The notes: generated from the letters alone by a model not told the origin. A DNA stretch of 64,000 bases from Holophagaceae bacterium (GCA_016720465.1 JADKKO010000004.1:1426001-1490000); one strand, 5' to 3'. Shown: positions 45,648-54,151, numbered from the stretch's first letter. A program made the numbers and translations.

Positions 45648-45746
45648 GCCTAACCTCTCGTTCAACCCGGACCCAACCGTGGGTTGCTGCCATCATGCTT
45701 TAAACCTTCGGCTCACGGTCGGGCCGGTTAACTTTGTTCGTTAGGG
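45648..45746 (+). other. attC site 1
   Basis: 99 bp; ends GTTAGGG, which pairs with the CCCTAAC that starts attC 2. Loop type GGGTTGCTGCCATC. Confidence 0.92.
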
Positions 45747-45752
45747 CTCCCG

Positions 45753-46040
45753 ATGCATTTGGCCAACAAAGCTATGAAAATCGGCCTGTTCGTCTTCGTG
45801 GCGGCCTGCTCAATCACTGGATGGCTACGCTTCGGTATCTATCGAGGGCGAGAATGGGGAGATCTTCACTTTTTTCGAAAATATCGCGTGTCACCGATTT
45901 TTTATTTCTCATCACCGTTAGGCGAGAGAGATTGGCCCACTTCTGGGCCAACACCTAAACAGGCAAAACAAGAGGCCGAGTACATTGAATTTGTTGAAAC
46001 AGGTGCAAGGAACAAGCGGATTCTTTCATCCTCGCCCTAA
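45753..46040 (+). CDS. Cassette 2 gene: small protein with one membrane segment
   Basis: 95 residues with an N-terminal hydrophobic stretch (IGLFVFVAACSITGWL), then a polar tail. Unknown function. ATG seven bases after attC 1; the stop is the TAA inside the next attC. Confidence 0.5.
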   Translation: MHLANKAMKIGLFVFVAACSITGWLRFGIYRGREWGDLHFFRKYRVSPIFYFSSPLGERDWPTSGPTPKQAKQEAEYIEFVETGARNKRILSSSP

Positions 46041-46133
46041 CCTCTCGTTCAACCCGGACCCAACCGTGCGCGACAACTGTCATGCTTTAAACATTCGGTC
46101 CACGGTCGGGCCGGTTAACTTTGTTCGTTAGGC
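46035..46133 (+). other. attC site 2
   Basis: 99 bp; R'' CCCTAAC, loop type GCGCGACAACTGTC, ends GTTAGGC. Confidence 0.92.
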
Positions 46134-46153
46134 CTCATTTGAGGAGAAGTCAT

Positions 46154-46501
46154 ATGGATCTCGCGTTTGTTGATCAAGTTGTTGAAACCACTGTTGAGGA
46201 CGAGGTCAACGATTACCTGGGAAAGGGTTGGGTTCTTATTGCCATCGCTCATGGAATGTCGAGTGCTGGTGACGGAGATCGCCCAATAATTCTGTATTCT
46301 CTCGGTCAGCTTTGCCCGTGCCCTTCTCAATGGAAGCCTCTATTTAAAACGGCTGAGGGAGTGGAAGCCTTGGCGCAAGAGTTTGGACTGAGCGAGTTAA
46401 ATATCCGGCTCCTGGCACGTGGAGCGTTTCAACCACGCGATTCTGTCGTTCAGCTTTGTCGCCAGTTCTGCGAGCGTCACGACTTATCATCTCCACTTTA
46501 A
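46154..46501 (+). CDS. Cassette 3 gene: soluble protein of unknown function
   Basis: 115 residues from MDLAFVDQVVETTVED, preceded by GAGGAGAAG. Mixed alpha/beta, acidic N-terminus, with LGKGWVLIAIAHGM resembling the start of DUF1737-like ribosome-associated small domains (weak). Own stop codon, 11 bases before attC 3. Confidence 0.5.
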   Translation: MDLAFVDQVVETTVEDEVNDYLGKGWVLIAIAHGMSSAGDGDRPIILYSLGQLCPCPSQWKPLFKTAEGVEALAQEFGLSELNIRLLARGAFQPRDSVVQLCRQFCERHDLSSPL

Positions 46502-46512
46502 GCCCGTCCTCT

Positions 46513-46611
46513 GCCTAACCTCTCGTTCAACCCGGACCCAACCGTGGGTTGCTGCCATCATGTTTTAAACCTTCGGCTCACGGTCGGGCCGGTTAACTTT
46601 GTCCGTTAGGC
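46513..46611 (+). other. attC site 3
   Basis: 99 bp; one change in the right arm (TTTGTCCGTTAGGC). Confidence 0.92.
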
Positions 46612-46834
46612 GGCACGCGGGCGGTTCTCTGGCAATGCGTTTCGGTTGGTAACGTCCAAAATCAAAATCTGCTCCTTTGATCTTTCTAATTTCGGCGGCC
46701 ACGTCAGGGCCAATGTTTTGCGGCGTCGCGCTGGCATCATTCGGCAGTTGGTATTTTGGTGGTGACACGGGGCAGGGGCTTCATTCAAGCCAGCCTTCAT
46801 TCGTTCTCCCGTCATCGCTCAAATACTTCAGCGG
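46612..46834. repeat. Repeated cassette element, copy b1
   Basis: First of two element copies inside cassette 4. Begins GGCACGCGGGCGGTTCTCTG. Minus-strand peptide starts PKYQLPNDASATPQN but shifts frame near its end. No plus-strand gene. Confidence 0.75.
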
Positions 46835-47056
46835 TAACGTCCAAATTTCAAAATCTCCTCCTTTGATCTTTCACGTTCAGCGGCCACGTCGGGGCCAAAT
46901 GTTTTGCGGTGTCTCACTGGCATCGGTCGGGAGTTGGTATTTTGTCCGTATCATGTGGGCACGACCTTCCTTTAAATCGGCCATCATTCGTTCTCCCGCA
47001 GTCGCGTCATCAATTCCAGCGAGTCGGTACATGCTTCAAAACCAGTTCAGTACCCA
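46835..47056. repeat. Repeated cassette element, copy b2
   Basis: Begins TAACGTCCAAATTTC directly after b1 with no attC between them, so it lacks the first ~50 bases. Minus-strand frame starts MMADLKEGRAHMIRTKYQ behind a GGGAG site, then shifts. Confidence 0.75.
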
Positions 47057-47155
47057 GCCTAACCTCTCGTTCAACCCGGACCCAACCGTGCGCGACTTCC
47101 GTCATGCTTTAGATTTCCGGCTCTCGGTTGGGCCGGTTAACTTTGTTCGTTAGGC
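47057..47155 (+). other. attC site 4
   Basis: 99 bp; loop type GCGCGACTTCCGTC, right arm CTCGGTTGGG. Confidence 0.92.
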
Positions 47156-47419
47156 TTGCTGTAAGTGGTTCTCTGGCAATACGGTCAAGGCGGGGCATAA
47201 CGTCCAAATTTTTAAAGCTGCTCCTCTGATCTGTCTAATTTCGGCGGCCACGTCGCGGCCAACTTCATCGGTCGTCCCACTGGCATCGGTCGGCATTCGC
47301 TGCTTGCGCGATATCATGCGGCACGGCCTTCATTCTTTGCCGTGCCATCATTCGTTCTCCCACGGTCGAGCAGAAATTTCTACGAGTCGGTACATGAATC
47401 AACCCCAGTCCATTCCTCG
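47156..47419. repeat. Repeated cassette element, copy c (whole cassette 5)
   Basis: Fills the cassette. A minus-strand 55-residue frame (47150-47317; MISRKQRMPTDASGTTDEVG) stays open into attC 4. A plus-strand frame also stays open through attC 5. Confidence 0.75.
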
Positions 47420-47518
47420 GCCTAACCTCTCGTTCAACCCGGACCCAACCGTGGGTTGCTGCCATCATGCTTTAAACCTTCGGCTCACGGTCGGGCCGGT
47501 TAACTTTGTTCGTTAGGC
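47420..47518 (+). other. attC site 5
   Basis: 99 bp; loop GGGTTGCTGCCATC, ends GTTAGGC. Confidence 0.92.
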
Positions 47519-47525
47519 GCTCCGA

Positions 47526-47918
47526 ATGATCCGATATCTCCGTGACTACTATTCCTGCTTTTACTGGATCTACTGCAGACAAATTTCAGGTGCAGAACCT
47601 AGCGGTTTTGGGATCGGTCACTTTAAAGCAGAAGGCGCGACACAAGTTCTCACGGCACTTATCTTTTTCCCTTCAATATTTCGTATTGGAAAATTCAATA
47701 TCATTTCACCTCATTACGAAACACTTTATCTAATTACTATGTTTATTATCAGCTTTGTGATTGTTCATTCTCTGATCACACCTAGAGCCTCATGCCTGGC
47801 TCGTGGGAAATCAATTATTTCTAAAATGACAACCCAACAATCTTGGCTGTACATGCTGCTGCCACCATCTATTCTCCTAGTCATCCAACTCAACGCTGTT
47901 GCTCTCTTCCCGGCCTAA
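47526..47918 (+). CDS. Cassette 6 gene: membrane protein
   Basis: 130 residues, about three membrane segments (VLTALIFFPSIF, LYLITMFIISFVIVHSL, LYMLLPPSILLVIQL). Unknown function. AT-rich relative to the flank. Stop is the TAA of attC 6. Confidence 0.5.
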   Translation: MIRYLRDYYSCFYWIYCRQISGAEPSGFGIGHFKAEGATQVLTALIFFPSIFRIGKFNIISPHYETLYLITMFIISFVIVHSLITPRASCLARGKSIISKMTTQQSWLYMLLPPSILLVIQLNAVALFPA

Positions 47919-48011
47919 CCTCTCGTTCAACCCGGACCCAACCGTGCTCGATTACCGTCATGCTTTAAACATTCGGCTCACGGTCGGGCCGGTTAACTTT
48001 GTTCGTTAGGC
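47913..48011 (+). other. attC site 6
   Basis: 99 bp; unique loop GCTCGATTACCGTC. Confidence 0.92.
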
Positions 48012-48019
48012 GTCACCAC

Positions 48020-48436
48020 ATGCGTATCGTTCATGCCAAAAGCTTCTATCACGACGGGCGCGGACCAACTCTTCTCAATGTTCACATCGCGCCGGGGAGT
48101 TCCCAACTTCTGGCAGTCGATTTCGCATTGCCAGATGCTGGGCGGGAAGATCCCAATCATCACTTGAGGTTTGTTGGAGCACAGGCATTTCTATTTACCC
48201 CCGAAGAGGTTGAGAACTACGAAACCGCACAGGTAGATTGGAGCGCAACGGGCAAGGGAGCACTCGTTTCCTTAGGGGAATCGAGTTGGCTCAAGAGTTT
48301 TTCGCCACGACATCTCAGCAAAAGCGAGCACTTCAAGCTCATGTTCTACGATGAGTTCTTGGACGTAATCTGCGAGCAAATACTCATTGAATCTGGAGTA
48401 TTTTCATCTGCTCAAATTCCTACTGCTCTCCCGTGA
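48020..48436 (+). CDS. Cassette 7 gene: soluble protein of unknown function
   Basis: 138 residues from MRIVHAKSFYHDGRG, nine bases after attC 6. Beta-rich with no signal peptide. Segments LNVHIAPGSSQLLAVDFAL and KSEHFKLMFYDEFLDVIC. I do not recognise the family; it may be an immunity-like or adaptor protein. Confidence 0.5.
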   Translation: MRIVHAKSFYHDGRGPTLLNVHIAPGSSQLLAVDFALPDAGREDPNHHLRFVGAQAFLFTPEEVENYETAQVDWSATGKGALVSLGESSWLKSFSPRHLSKSEHFKLMFYDEFLDVICEQILIESGVFSSAQIPTALP

Positions 48437-48437
48437 G

Positions 48438-48536
48438 GCCTAACCTCTCGTTCAACCCGGACCCAACCGTGGGTTGCTGCTGTCATGCTTTAAACAGTCG
48501 GCTCACGGTCGGGCCGGTTAACTTTGTTCGTTAGGC
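48438..48536 (+). other. attC site 7
   Basis: 99 bp; loop GGGTTGCTGCTGTC with AAACAGTCGG. Confidence 0.92.
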
Positions 48537-48544
48537 GCCCGCCA

Positions 48545-48892
48545 ATGCCAAACAAACGCCGATTACTTTCCCTGATTTTCTTCTTGTCGGTCATCGCTCA
48601 AATTGGCTGTCAGGAACCGTACCTCGGTGTATACGAAGCGAAGATAGAACACAAAGAGGTCGATGTTGTTCCAGATGAAAGGACGGCTATCGAGGTTGCG
48701 CTGGTAATCCTAAAGCGGATCTATGGCGATCAGCAGATGGAGAGTCAGAAGCCATTCAAGGCAACCCTCGACCGCGGGGTTTGGGTTATCGAAGGCTTCT
48801 TCCCAAATGATGGCAAATCCCTTGGTGGTGCAGCCTACATTGGCATCCGAAAAAGTGATGGCAAGGTTGTCTTCTGGAACCATGCTGTTTGA
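48545..48892 (+). CDS. Cassette 8 gene: NTF2-fold immunity lipoprotein
   Basis: 115 residues. Signal with a lipobox-like IGC. The rest matches the NTF2-fold immunity protein family (PF15631-type): VPDERTAIEVALVILKRIYG, QKPFKATLDRGVWVIEGFFP, GGAAYIGIRKSDGKVVFWNHA. Family members neutralise polymorphic toxins in their own cell. No toxin gene is beside it, so it would be an orphan immunity gene that protects against toxins of competitors. Confidence 0.7.
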   Translation: MPNKRRLLSLIFFLSVIAQIGCQEPYLGVYEAKIEHKEVDVVPDERTAIEVALVILKRIYGDQQMESQKPFKATLDRGVWVIEGFFPNDGKSLGGAAYIGIRKSDGKVVFWNHAV

Positions 48893-48895
48893 TCT

Positions 48896-48994
48896 GCCTA
48901 ACCTCTCGTTCAACCCGGACCCAACCGTGGGTTGCTGCTGTCATGCTTTAAGTATTCGGCTCACGGTCGGGCCGGTTAACTTTGTTCGTTAGGC
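48896..48994 (+). other. attC site 8
   Basis: 99 bp; loop GGGTTGCTGCTGTC with AAGTATTCGG. Confidence 0.92.
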
Positions 48995-48998
48995 GGCC

Positions 48999-49436
48999 AT
49001 GAATCGATACCGAGTATCACAGGTGATCTTCCACTCGGCCGGCCACCTTCTCGTCGTCTGGGTGGCTACCCAATTCATCTGGTTTGGAGGATTGTTCTTC
49101 CCTCCTCGGCACTATCGGCGCGTAGAGGTGACAGCAAATGTTGGTCCATCTCCAGGGGGTTGGTGGTTGATTGAGTGCCGAACATCTTCGGAAACCCAAC
49201 CTAAGATTATTCCGATTTCGACAATCGACGGGCCGTCGATCGACCCAGGTGAAAAAGTCCTCCTCATGACTGCCGACTGGAATATCAATGGGCTGGTAGA
49301 GCAACGCGTCACAATCTGGAGACTAATGAGCGCTTACCAACATTGGATTGCGGTCTCATACCTCATCTTGGTGGCTGGCCTCCTAACCTCTCGTTCAACC
49401 CGGACCCAACCGTGGGTTGCTGCCATCATGCTTTAA
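48999..49436 (+). CDS. Cassette 9 gene: membrane protein reading into attC
   Basis: 145 residues with N- and C-terminal membrane helices (LLVVWVATQFIWFGGLFF; WIAVSYLILVAGLL) and an exterior beta domain between. It has no stop before attC 9: the last ~18 residues (LTSRSTRTQPWVAAIML) are encoded by the attC, ending at its inner TAA. ATG five bases after attC 8. Layout recalls DUF3592-like membrane proteins. Confidence 0.5.
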   Translation: MNRYRVSQVIFHSAGHLLVVWVATQFIWFGGLFFPPRHYRRVEVTANVGPSPGGWWLIECRTSSETQPKIIPISTIDGPSIDPGEKVLLMTADWNINGLVEQRVTIWRLMSAYQHWIAVSYLILVAGLLTSRSTRTQPWVAAIML

Positions 49437-49479
49437 CCAGTCGGCCCACGGTTGGGCCGGTTAACTTTGTTCGTTAGGG
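49381..49479 (+). other. attC site 9
   Basis: 99 bp; R'' TCCTAAC, ends GTTAGGG, right arm CACGGTTGGG. Confidence 0.92.
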
Positions 49480-49485
49480 CTCTCT

Positions 49486-50034
49486 GTGAACATTTCGAAA
49501 ATCATACTTGCTGGTTGCTTGGTCTTTGGCCCAATGTGTATGGCCGAGATCGAAAAGACAGGCGTTCCATCGGACACAGGAATCAATCTTTACTGGTGGC
49601 CCAAAGTTAGCTCTCCCAAGGGGTTTGAGTTCCAAGCTGAAGTATCGCGGCGATTCGGCGCCAAGATGTTTGTGCAGCATGGAGCAACTTTCTCCAACTC
49701 AGAATCGGTGATCTACGCAAAGGCCATCTACAAACCACGTATGCCAGAGATCAAATCTCTCAGTGCCTTGATTGATCACGATATTGCTGAGTTCAAGGGC
49801 CGCGACCCAAAGCTTAAAATTGTTCGCGCTCCATTTCTGCCTGATGGCGATGGGAAACTACTCCAGGTGCTTTCCTTTTCACCTTCAGGGCAGGGCAACT
49901 GGGAGTCTGTTGCATACGGCGAGGAGGGTGAGTTCTACCTCATTTTCACGATCAGCTCACAGACCAGCAAAGGTCATGAGATTTCCTTCCCAGCCTTCAA
50001 AGCAATGCTTCAGGGCTATCGCGAGAAGCCCTAA
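49486..50034 (+). CDS. Cassette 10 gene: exported protein of unknown function
   Basis: 182 residues from a GTG; signal peptide MNISKIILAGCLVFGPMCMA. The mature protein is alpha/beta (VIYAKAIYKPRMPEIKSLSA, GEEGEFYLIFTISSQTSK). No family recognised. Stop is the TAA of attC 10. Confidence 0.55.
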   Translation: MNISKIILAGCLVFGPMCMAEIEKTGVPSDTGINLYWWPKVSSPKGFEFQAEVSRRFGAKMFVQHGATFSNSESVIYAKAIYKPRMPEIKSLSALIDHDIAEFKGRDPKLKIVRAPFLPDGDGKLLQVLSFSPSGQGNWESVAYGEEGEFYLIFTISSQTSKGHEISFPAFKAMLQGYREKP

Positions 50035-50127
50035 CCTCTCGTTCAACCCGGACCCAACCGTGGGTTGCTGCCATCATGTTTTACACAGTCGGCTCACGGT
50101 CGGGCCGGTTAACTTTGTTCGTTAGGG
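50029..50127 (+). other. attC site 10
   Basis: 99 bp; R'' CCCTAAC matches the GTTAGGG that begins its own cassette; ends GTTAGGG. Confidence 0.92.
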
Positions 50128-50139
50128 CTTTCTACCATC

Positions 50140-50643
50140 ATGACTAACTGGTCCAAGAAAAACACAAGCTGCTTGAAATGCGGGACCATTAGGTATCCAC
50201 ACAAAGCGAAAGAACTTTGCACCCGCTGTTATCCGTTGTCCCAAAAAATTCAGGCAATCGAGGCATGGGACCTAAATGTTCCAAATACTTTGCGGTACTG
50301 CCCTAGAGAATACATTCTGCGAAATCGAGCCACCTTATTGAGAATTCAGTCGGGAATGCTAAAACAGCTTCATAACCGTCTTCAAGAAATTTACACAAGG
50401 GAATATCCCATTCTTAGCGGGGCAGATGGTTCAACCATTGAATATATTCTCGAACACATTGCGGCGCTTTGTTCATCAACACCGCACCAAATGTTCCACC
50501 AAGCATCACTTGTCTTCGATCACAGATTTACTCCAGATCAACGCAGCACACTTTATTGCTATCTTCTAGAGATTCTTGAGTCATCCAAATGGAGAGGTAT
50601 CAATTTGTACGAAGTCTTTGATCCTCAGGCCAGAAAGTCCTAA
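50140..50643 (+). CDS. Cassette 11 gene: zinc-ribbon protein
   Basis: 167 residues. The N-terminus holds a four-cysteine ribbon (CLKCGTIRY...CTRCY); the rest is helical and soluble. Possibly nucleic-acid binding. Unknown family. Stop is the TAA of attC 11. Confidence 0.5.
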   Translation: MTNWSKKNTSCLKCGTIRYPHKAKELCTRCYPLSQKIQAIEAWDLNVPNTLRYCPREYILRNRATLLRIQSGMLKQLHNRLQEIYTREYPILSGADGSTIEYILEHIAALCSSTPHQMFHQASLVFDHRFTPDQRSTLYCYLLEILESSKWRGINLYEVFDPQARKS

Positions 50644-50736
50644 CCTCTCGTTCAACCCGGACCCAACCGTGCGCGACTACCTTCATGCTTTAAACATTCG
50701 GCTCTCGGTTGGGCCGGTTAACTTTGTTCGTTAGGC
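50638..50736 (+). other. attC site 11
   Basis: 99 bp; R'' TCCTAAC, loop GCGCGACTACCTTC, right arm CTCGGTTGGG. Confidence 0.92.
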
Positions 50737-50782
50737 ATCTCGTTAATCTCTAGTCAGGTCGCCTATTTCCTTGGATCACGCA

Positions 50783-51154
50783 ATGACCTCTGATCTGAAA
50801 TTTCGCCTTGTCGGCCTCGTGATCGGAATAGTAGGTGTAGGTTCATTCTTTGCTCTTTCGTATTTCTATAATTTCGATCCGGATAAATATTGGTGGGGCC
50901 TATTCCTGGGACTTGCCGTAATTGGGTTCTTGGTATTTCTCTGGTGGAACCGCGGGAAGAATATTGCTCTTATCAGGGCTCTCTCTGGCGCTGATCCAAT
51001 GATCATTCAACATGCCGATGGCCACCTATCTGGGAAATGCCTCCGATGTGGTCATAAGATTCTTACTGAACCAGCCACGGGACCACTGTCTGAATTCAAG
51101 TGCCCCGCTTGCTCAATTGTTATTCAAATCCAAGGTGGTCGGTTCGATGCCTAA
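50783..51154 (+). CDS. Cassette 12 gene: membrane protein with zinc ribbon
   Basis: 123 residues: two membrane helices (LVGLVIGIVGVGSFFALSYF; GLFLGLAVIGFLVFLWW) then a cytoplasmic ribbon CLRCGHK...CPAC. Start ATG 50783, preferred to an upstream TTG. Stop in attC 12. Confidence 0.5.
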   Translation: MTSDLKFRLVGLVIGIVGVGSFFALSYFYNFDPDKYWWGLFLGLAVIGFLVFLWWNRGKNIALIRALSGADPMIIQHADGHLSGKCLRCGHKILTEPATGPLSEFKCPACSIVIQIQGGRFDA

Positions 51155-51247
51155 CCTCTCGTTCAACCCGGACCCAACCGTGGGTTGCTGCTGTCATGCT
51201 TTAAACAGTCGGCTCACGGTCGGGCCGGTTAACTTTGTTCGTTAGGC
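51149..51247 (+). other. attC site 12
   Basis: 99 bp; loop GGGTTGCTGCTGTC, ends GTTAGGC. Confidence 0.92.
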
Positions 51248-51256
51248 GGCCAAATT

Positions 51257-51742
51257 ATGCGACCATATTTCCATAAACACCTTTTGTCCATCGGCGTAGC
51301 TTCGGTCGGTTTACTTTCTGGCTGTGGCAAGCACCCTGTTAACCAAAATACTCACTTTCAAGCTGCCCTTGAATTGACTAAATTGGAGAATGGCCCTGCA
51401 CGTACGGATTTAATTATTCGTCTTTCAACTGATGAATTGGTTAAGAGCGGTAGCATTAAACCTGAAGAAGAATCTTTGTATAAAGGTTGGTATAAAGAAG
51501 TATTTTCAGATGAATCATTTTTAAAAGAAATAACAACCATCAATATGTCAAATTACAGCGAAAAAGAAATGCGCGATATAATTTCTTTCTACAATACTCC
51601 GTCCGGGCGCCGGATGCTGCAAATTCAGCCCTTAATCGCAAAACAGGCCAATAGTATTTATGATAAAAACATTAAAAAACATCTTCCATCTCTTACCCAA
51701 AAATTTTCACATTCCATTGAAAAGAAATCTGATTCAAATTGA
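51257..51742 (+). CDS. Cassette 13 gene: DUF2059-like lipoprotein
   Basis: 161 residues. Lipoprotein signal with lipobox LSGC. YSEKEMRDIISFYNTPSGRR followed by MLQIQPLIAKQ is the DUF2059 hallmark (E-hydrophobic-x-x-F-Y-x-T/S-P-x-G). These periplasmic proteins are of unknown role. Much more AT-rich than the flank, suggesting a foreign source. Own stop 15 bases before attC 13. Confidence 0.68.
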   Translation: MRPYFHKHLLSIGVASVGLLSGCGKHPVNQNTHFQAALELTKLENGPARTDLIIRLSTDELVKSGSIKPEEESLYKGWYKEVFSDESFLKEITTINMSNYSEKEMRDIISFYNTPSGRRMLQIQPLIAKQANSIYDKNIKKHLPSLTQKFSHSIEKKSDSN

Positions 51743-51756
51743 TTTCATACCTGGCC

Positions 51757-51855
51757 GCCTAACCTCTCGTTCAACCCGGACCCAACCGTGCGCGACTACC
51801 TTCATGCTTTAGATTTCCGGCTCTCGGTTGGGCCGGTTAACTTTGTTCGTTAGGC
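51757..51855 (+). other. attC site 13
   Basis: 99 bp; loop GCGCGACTACCTTC, TTAGATTTCC, right arm CTCGGTTGGG. Confidence 0.92.
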
Positions 51856-51865
51856 GCCCTTCGAG

Positions 51866-52258
51866 ATGAAAAATACTTGGCGGAGTTTCAACCGAATGAC
51901 ATCCGATGTGACGCAACCTTGGCCAACCTTTGGACAATGCTTCAATCGGGTTCTCGTTGTGTCCTGCATTGCCATTGCAATTTATTGCCTCTTGGATCTA
52001 GCTGGCCTTTATGGGCCCAAATGGTTTCAACATCTGTTAGAAACTCGACTCACCTTTTCAGTATTCTTGTTTATAGGGCTTTTACCAGTTCCGGTAGCTT
52101 TTTCTTTTTCACTATTCCCGTATTTTTGGGCCCACAACTACCGAGTTACCGCAATTGTCAAAGCGGTGTTTACGGGCTTGCTCCTCACAGTCCCATGGTT
52201 CTTTTTTGCACTATGGACTGTAGGGCTCTTTCATTTTTTTATCGGGGGCACTAAGTGA
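51866..52258 (+). CDS. Cassette 14 gene: membrane protein
   Basis: 130 residues with three or four helices (VLVVSCIAIAIYCLLDLAGL, FSVFLFIGLLPVPVAFSFSL, AVFTGLLLTVPWFFFALWT). Unknown function. Followed by a fragment of the repeated element before attC 14. Confidence 0.5.
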   Translation: MKNTWRSFNRMTSDVTQPWPTFGQCFNRVLVVSCIAIAIYCLLDLAGLYGPKWFQHLLETRLTFSVFLFIGLLPVPVAFSFSLFPYFWAHNYRVTAIVKAVFTGLLLTVPWFFFALWTVGLFHFFIGGTK

Positions 52259-52357
52259 GCAGTGTCATGAGCGGCCCCAGCGCGCTTCAAAGTTCTCCCA
52301 CGGTCCCGCAAAAATTTCAGCGGGTCGGTACATAAATCAACACAAGCCCAGCCCCCT
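52259..52357. repeat. Repeated cassette element, 3' fragment (copy d)
   Basis: Only the last ~75 bases match the family (TTCTCCCACGGTC, CAGCGGGTCGGTACAT). Its presence between the cassette 14 gene and attC 14 suggests that two cassettes were fused. Confidence 0.65.
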
Positions 52358-52456
52358 GCCTAACCTCTCGTTCAACCCGGACCCAACCGTGGGTTGCTGC
52401 TGTCATGCTTTAAACCTTCGGCTCACGGTCGGGCCGGTTAACTTTGTTCGTTAGGT
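52358..52456 (+). other. attC site 14
   Basis: 99 bp; ends GTTAGGT. Confidence 0.92.
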
Positions 52457-52474
52457 CGACTCAATGAGATTTGA

Positions 52475-53233
52475 ATGAATATAGAAAAGCGCTATTTTCA
52501 AAACCCACCAAATCACCAAATTATTGATATCGATGACCCGTCGACTTGGCCGTGTTCCATCAAGGATAGAGTCAATCAATGGGCTGAAAAATATCGAGGC
52601 TCAACCAGCTATGCTTCAGACCTCCCAATACCGCTTGAACTTGAAAGCGAATTTCGCGAACACCTTGGGGATCACCTTCTAAGGGCGTATCACTGCACAC
52701 GACTTCTCTCACATGAAGTCCGAATGATAAAAGCAAATGGCCTTAAAACACTCAATACGGATTTAATCCAGGATCGCATTCAAGCCGCACAAGAAGCCAA
52801 TGAGATTTCAGAGGAAGAGGCTCAACTCATTTCCCAATCGAATGTATTTTTCACTGGCGAACAGGATCATCGAGAAAACCAAGTTTGTCTAATCCTATCA
52901 AAAACTGTATTCCAAAATCATCCAAGCGGCTGTGAACCACTACTTGCGAATTGGGGTGGTGAAGGAATTTATAATACGTCGAGTTCGAAGCTACTTACGG
53001 ATCGACTGCGTTCACTGGGTAAACCGGCTATTGTAGTTGCCCTTATCAGTCCTAACCAACCACTACATGCGTTTCCGTCATTACACAAAGTCTTTGTTGG
53101 CGCAGCCTTAGGGTTTAATGATGTCGGAGCTGATATCTTTTATCAAGCGAATATCCCACCCAATCATATTGAACAAGTCCTGCAACCTGGCGATCATTCA
53201 TATCGCTCACTTGGCCAATTGCCCCAATGTTGA
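52475..53233 (+). CDS. Cassette 15 gene: soluble protein, possible ADP-ribosyltransferase-like fold
   Basis: 252 residues, the longest cassette product; no signal or membrane helix. LLRAYHCTRLLSHEVRMIKA followed by NGLKTL resembles the opening of small ADP-ribosyltransferase-type proteins (H-x-T-R ... G-L), but I cannot find a sure catalytic Glu. GFNDVGADIFYQANIPPNHI lies near the end. Function not assigned; toxin or RNA/DNA modification is one option. Confidence 0.5.
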   Translation: MNIEKRYFQNPPNHQIIDIDDPSTWPCSIKDRVNQWAEKYRGSTSYASDLPIPLELESEFREHLGDHLLRAYHCTRLLSHEVRMIKANGLKTLNTDLIQDRIQAAQEANEISEEEAQLISQSNVFFTGEQDHRENQVCLILSKTVFQNHPSGCEPLLANWGGEGIYNTSSSKLLTDRLRSLGKPAIVVALISPNQPLHAFPSLHKVFVGAALGFNDVGADIFYQANIPPNHIEQVLQPGDHSYRSLGQLPQC

Positions 53234-53257
53234 ACAGCGCATTTGTCCTCCCCGTCG

Positions 53258-53356
53258 GCCTAACCTCTCGTTCAACCCGGACCCAACCGTGGGTTGCTGC
53301 TGTCATGCTTTAAATATTCGGCCCACGGTCGGGCCGGTTAACTTTGTTCGTTAGGC
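53258..53356 (+). other. attC site 15
   Basis: 99 bp; TTAAATATTCGGCCCACGG in the loop side. Confidence 0.92.
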
Positions 53357-53359
53357 ATC

Positions 53360-53785
53360 ATGCGCCATTCAGACGACAACCCAATAACGCTCTCCAGCAC
53401 ATTCGTTGTCGGGGTAGTCGGGAGTTTCGGCGCTGCTCTTCTCTTCATTTGGTTGCTTTGGCTTACGCTGCAACCCAGCGATTGGGCTTTTGGAACAAGG
53501 TTCACCCAGGTCATATTCAATCCAATGGTGCTCATGATTTTATTGCCCACAGCCCTTATCGCTGGCTTGCTGGTTTCTCCGATTATTCATTATTCAATTG
53601 CGGGGCGGCATCACCGTCGTTGTATGGCCATCGTTTTTGGTGGGGTTTATGGCTGGATCGCTTTAATCACACCCTTCTCACCGAAAGTAGCGCTTTTGGG
53701 TATAGCCCTTGTTCTGGCTCTTGCATTGTTGATCTGTCGTTATTCCTCGTTCACTCAGCTTGCAGGCAAAACGCCCTCCGTCTGA
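53360..53785 (+). CDS. Cassette 16 gene: membrane protein
   Basis: 141 residues with four hydrophobic segments (TFVVGVVGSFGAALLFIWLL, MVLMILLPTALIAGLLVS, CMAIVFGGVYGWIALIT, LLGIALVLALALLIC). ATG three bases after attC 15. Unknown function; own TGA stop. Confidence 0.5.
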   Translation: MRHSDDNPITLSSTFVVGVVGSFGAALLFIWLLWLTLQPSDWAFGTRFTQVIFNPMVLMILLPTALIAGLLVSPIIHYSIAGRHHRRCMAIVFGGVYGWIALITPFSPKVALLGIALVLALALLICRYSSFTQLAGKTPSV

Positions 53786-53788
53786 TCT

Positions 53789-53887
53789 GCCTAACCTCTC
53801 GTTCAACCCGGACCCAACCGTGGGTTGCTGCTGTCATGCTTTAAACATCCGGTTCACGGTCGGGCCGGTTAACTTTGTTCGTTAGGC
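53789..53887 (+). other. attC site 16
   Basis: 99 bp; AAACATCCGGTTCACGG variant. Confidence 0.92.
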
Positions 53888-54151
53888 TGCAAGCGGGCGG
53901 ATCTCTGGCAATACGATTCATGCGGTGGGTAACGTCCAAATTTCAATAGCTGCACCTTTGATCTTTCCAATTTCGGCGGACACGCCGCGGCCAACTTCAT
54001 CGGTCGTCCCACTGGCATCGGTCGGCATTTGGTATTTTGGTCGTATCATGCGGCACGGTCTTCATTCTTTACTGCGCCATCATTCGTTCTCCCACGGTCG
54101 CGCAGAAAATTCTACGAGTCGGTACATGAATCAAACCCAGTCCATTCCTCG
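53888..54151. repeat. Repeated cassette element, copy e (whole cassette 17)
   Basis: Starts TGCAAGCGGGCGGATCTCTG. Minus-strand 43-residue frame intact at 53918-54049 (MIRPKYQMPTDASGTTDEVG to the end). A 107-residue plus frame also crosses attC 17. Confidence 0.78.

Noticed and set aside
47265..47468. Minus-strand frames starting MMAATHGWVRVEREVR at many attC sites
   Set aside because: They arise from the attC sequence itself and recur wherever attC abuts an open frame; no ribosome site and no independent conservation.
53344..53844. A longer alternative frame over cassette 16
   Set aside because: It starts inside attC 15 and ends in attC 16; the shorter frame at 53360 has four clean membrane helices and its own stop.
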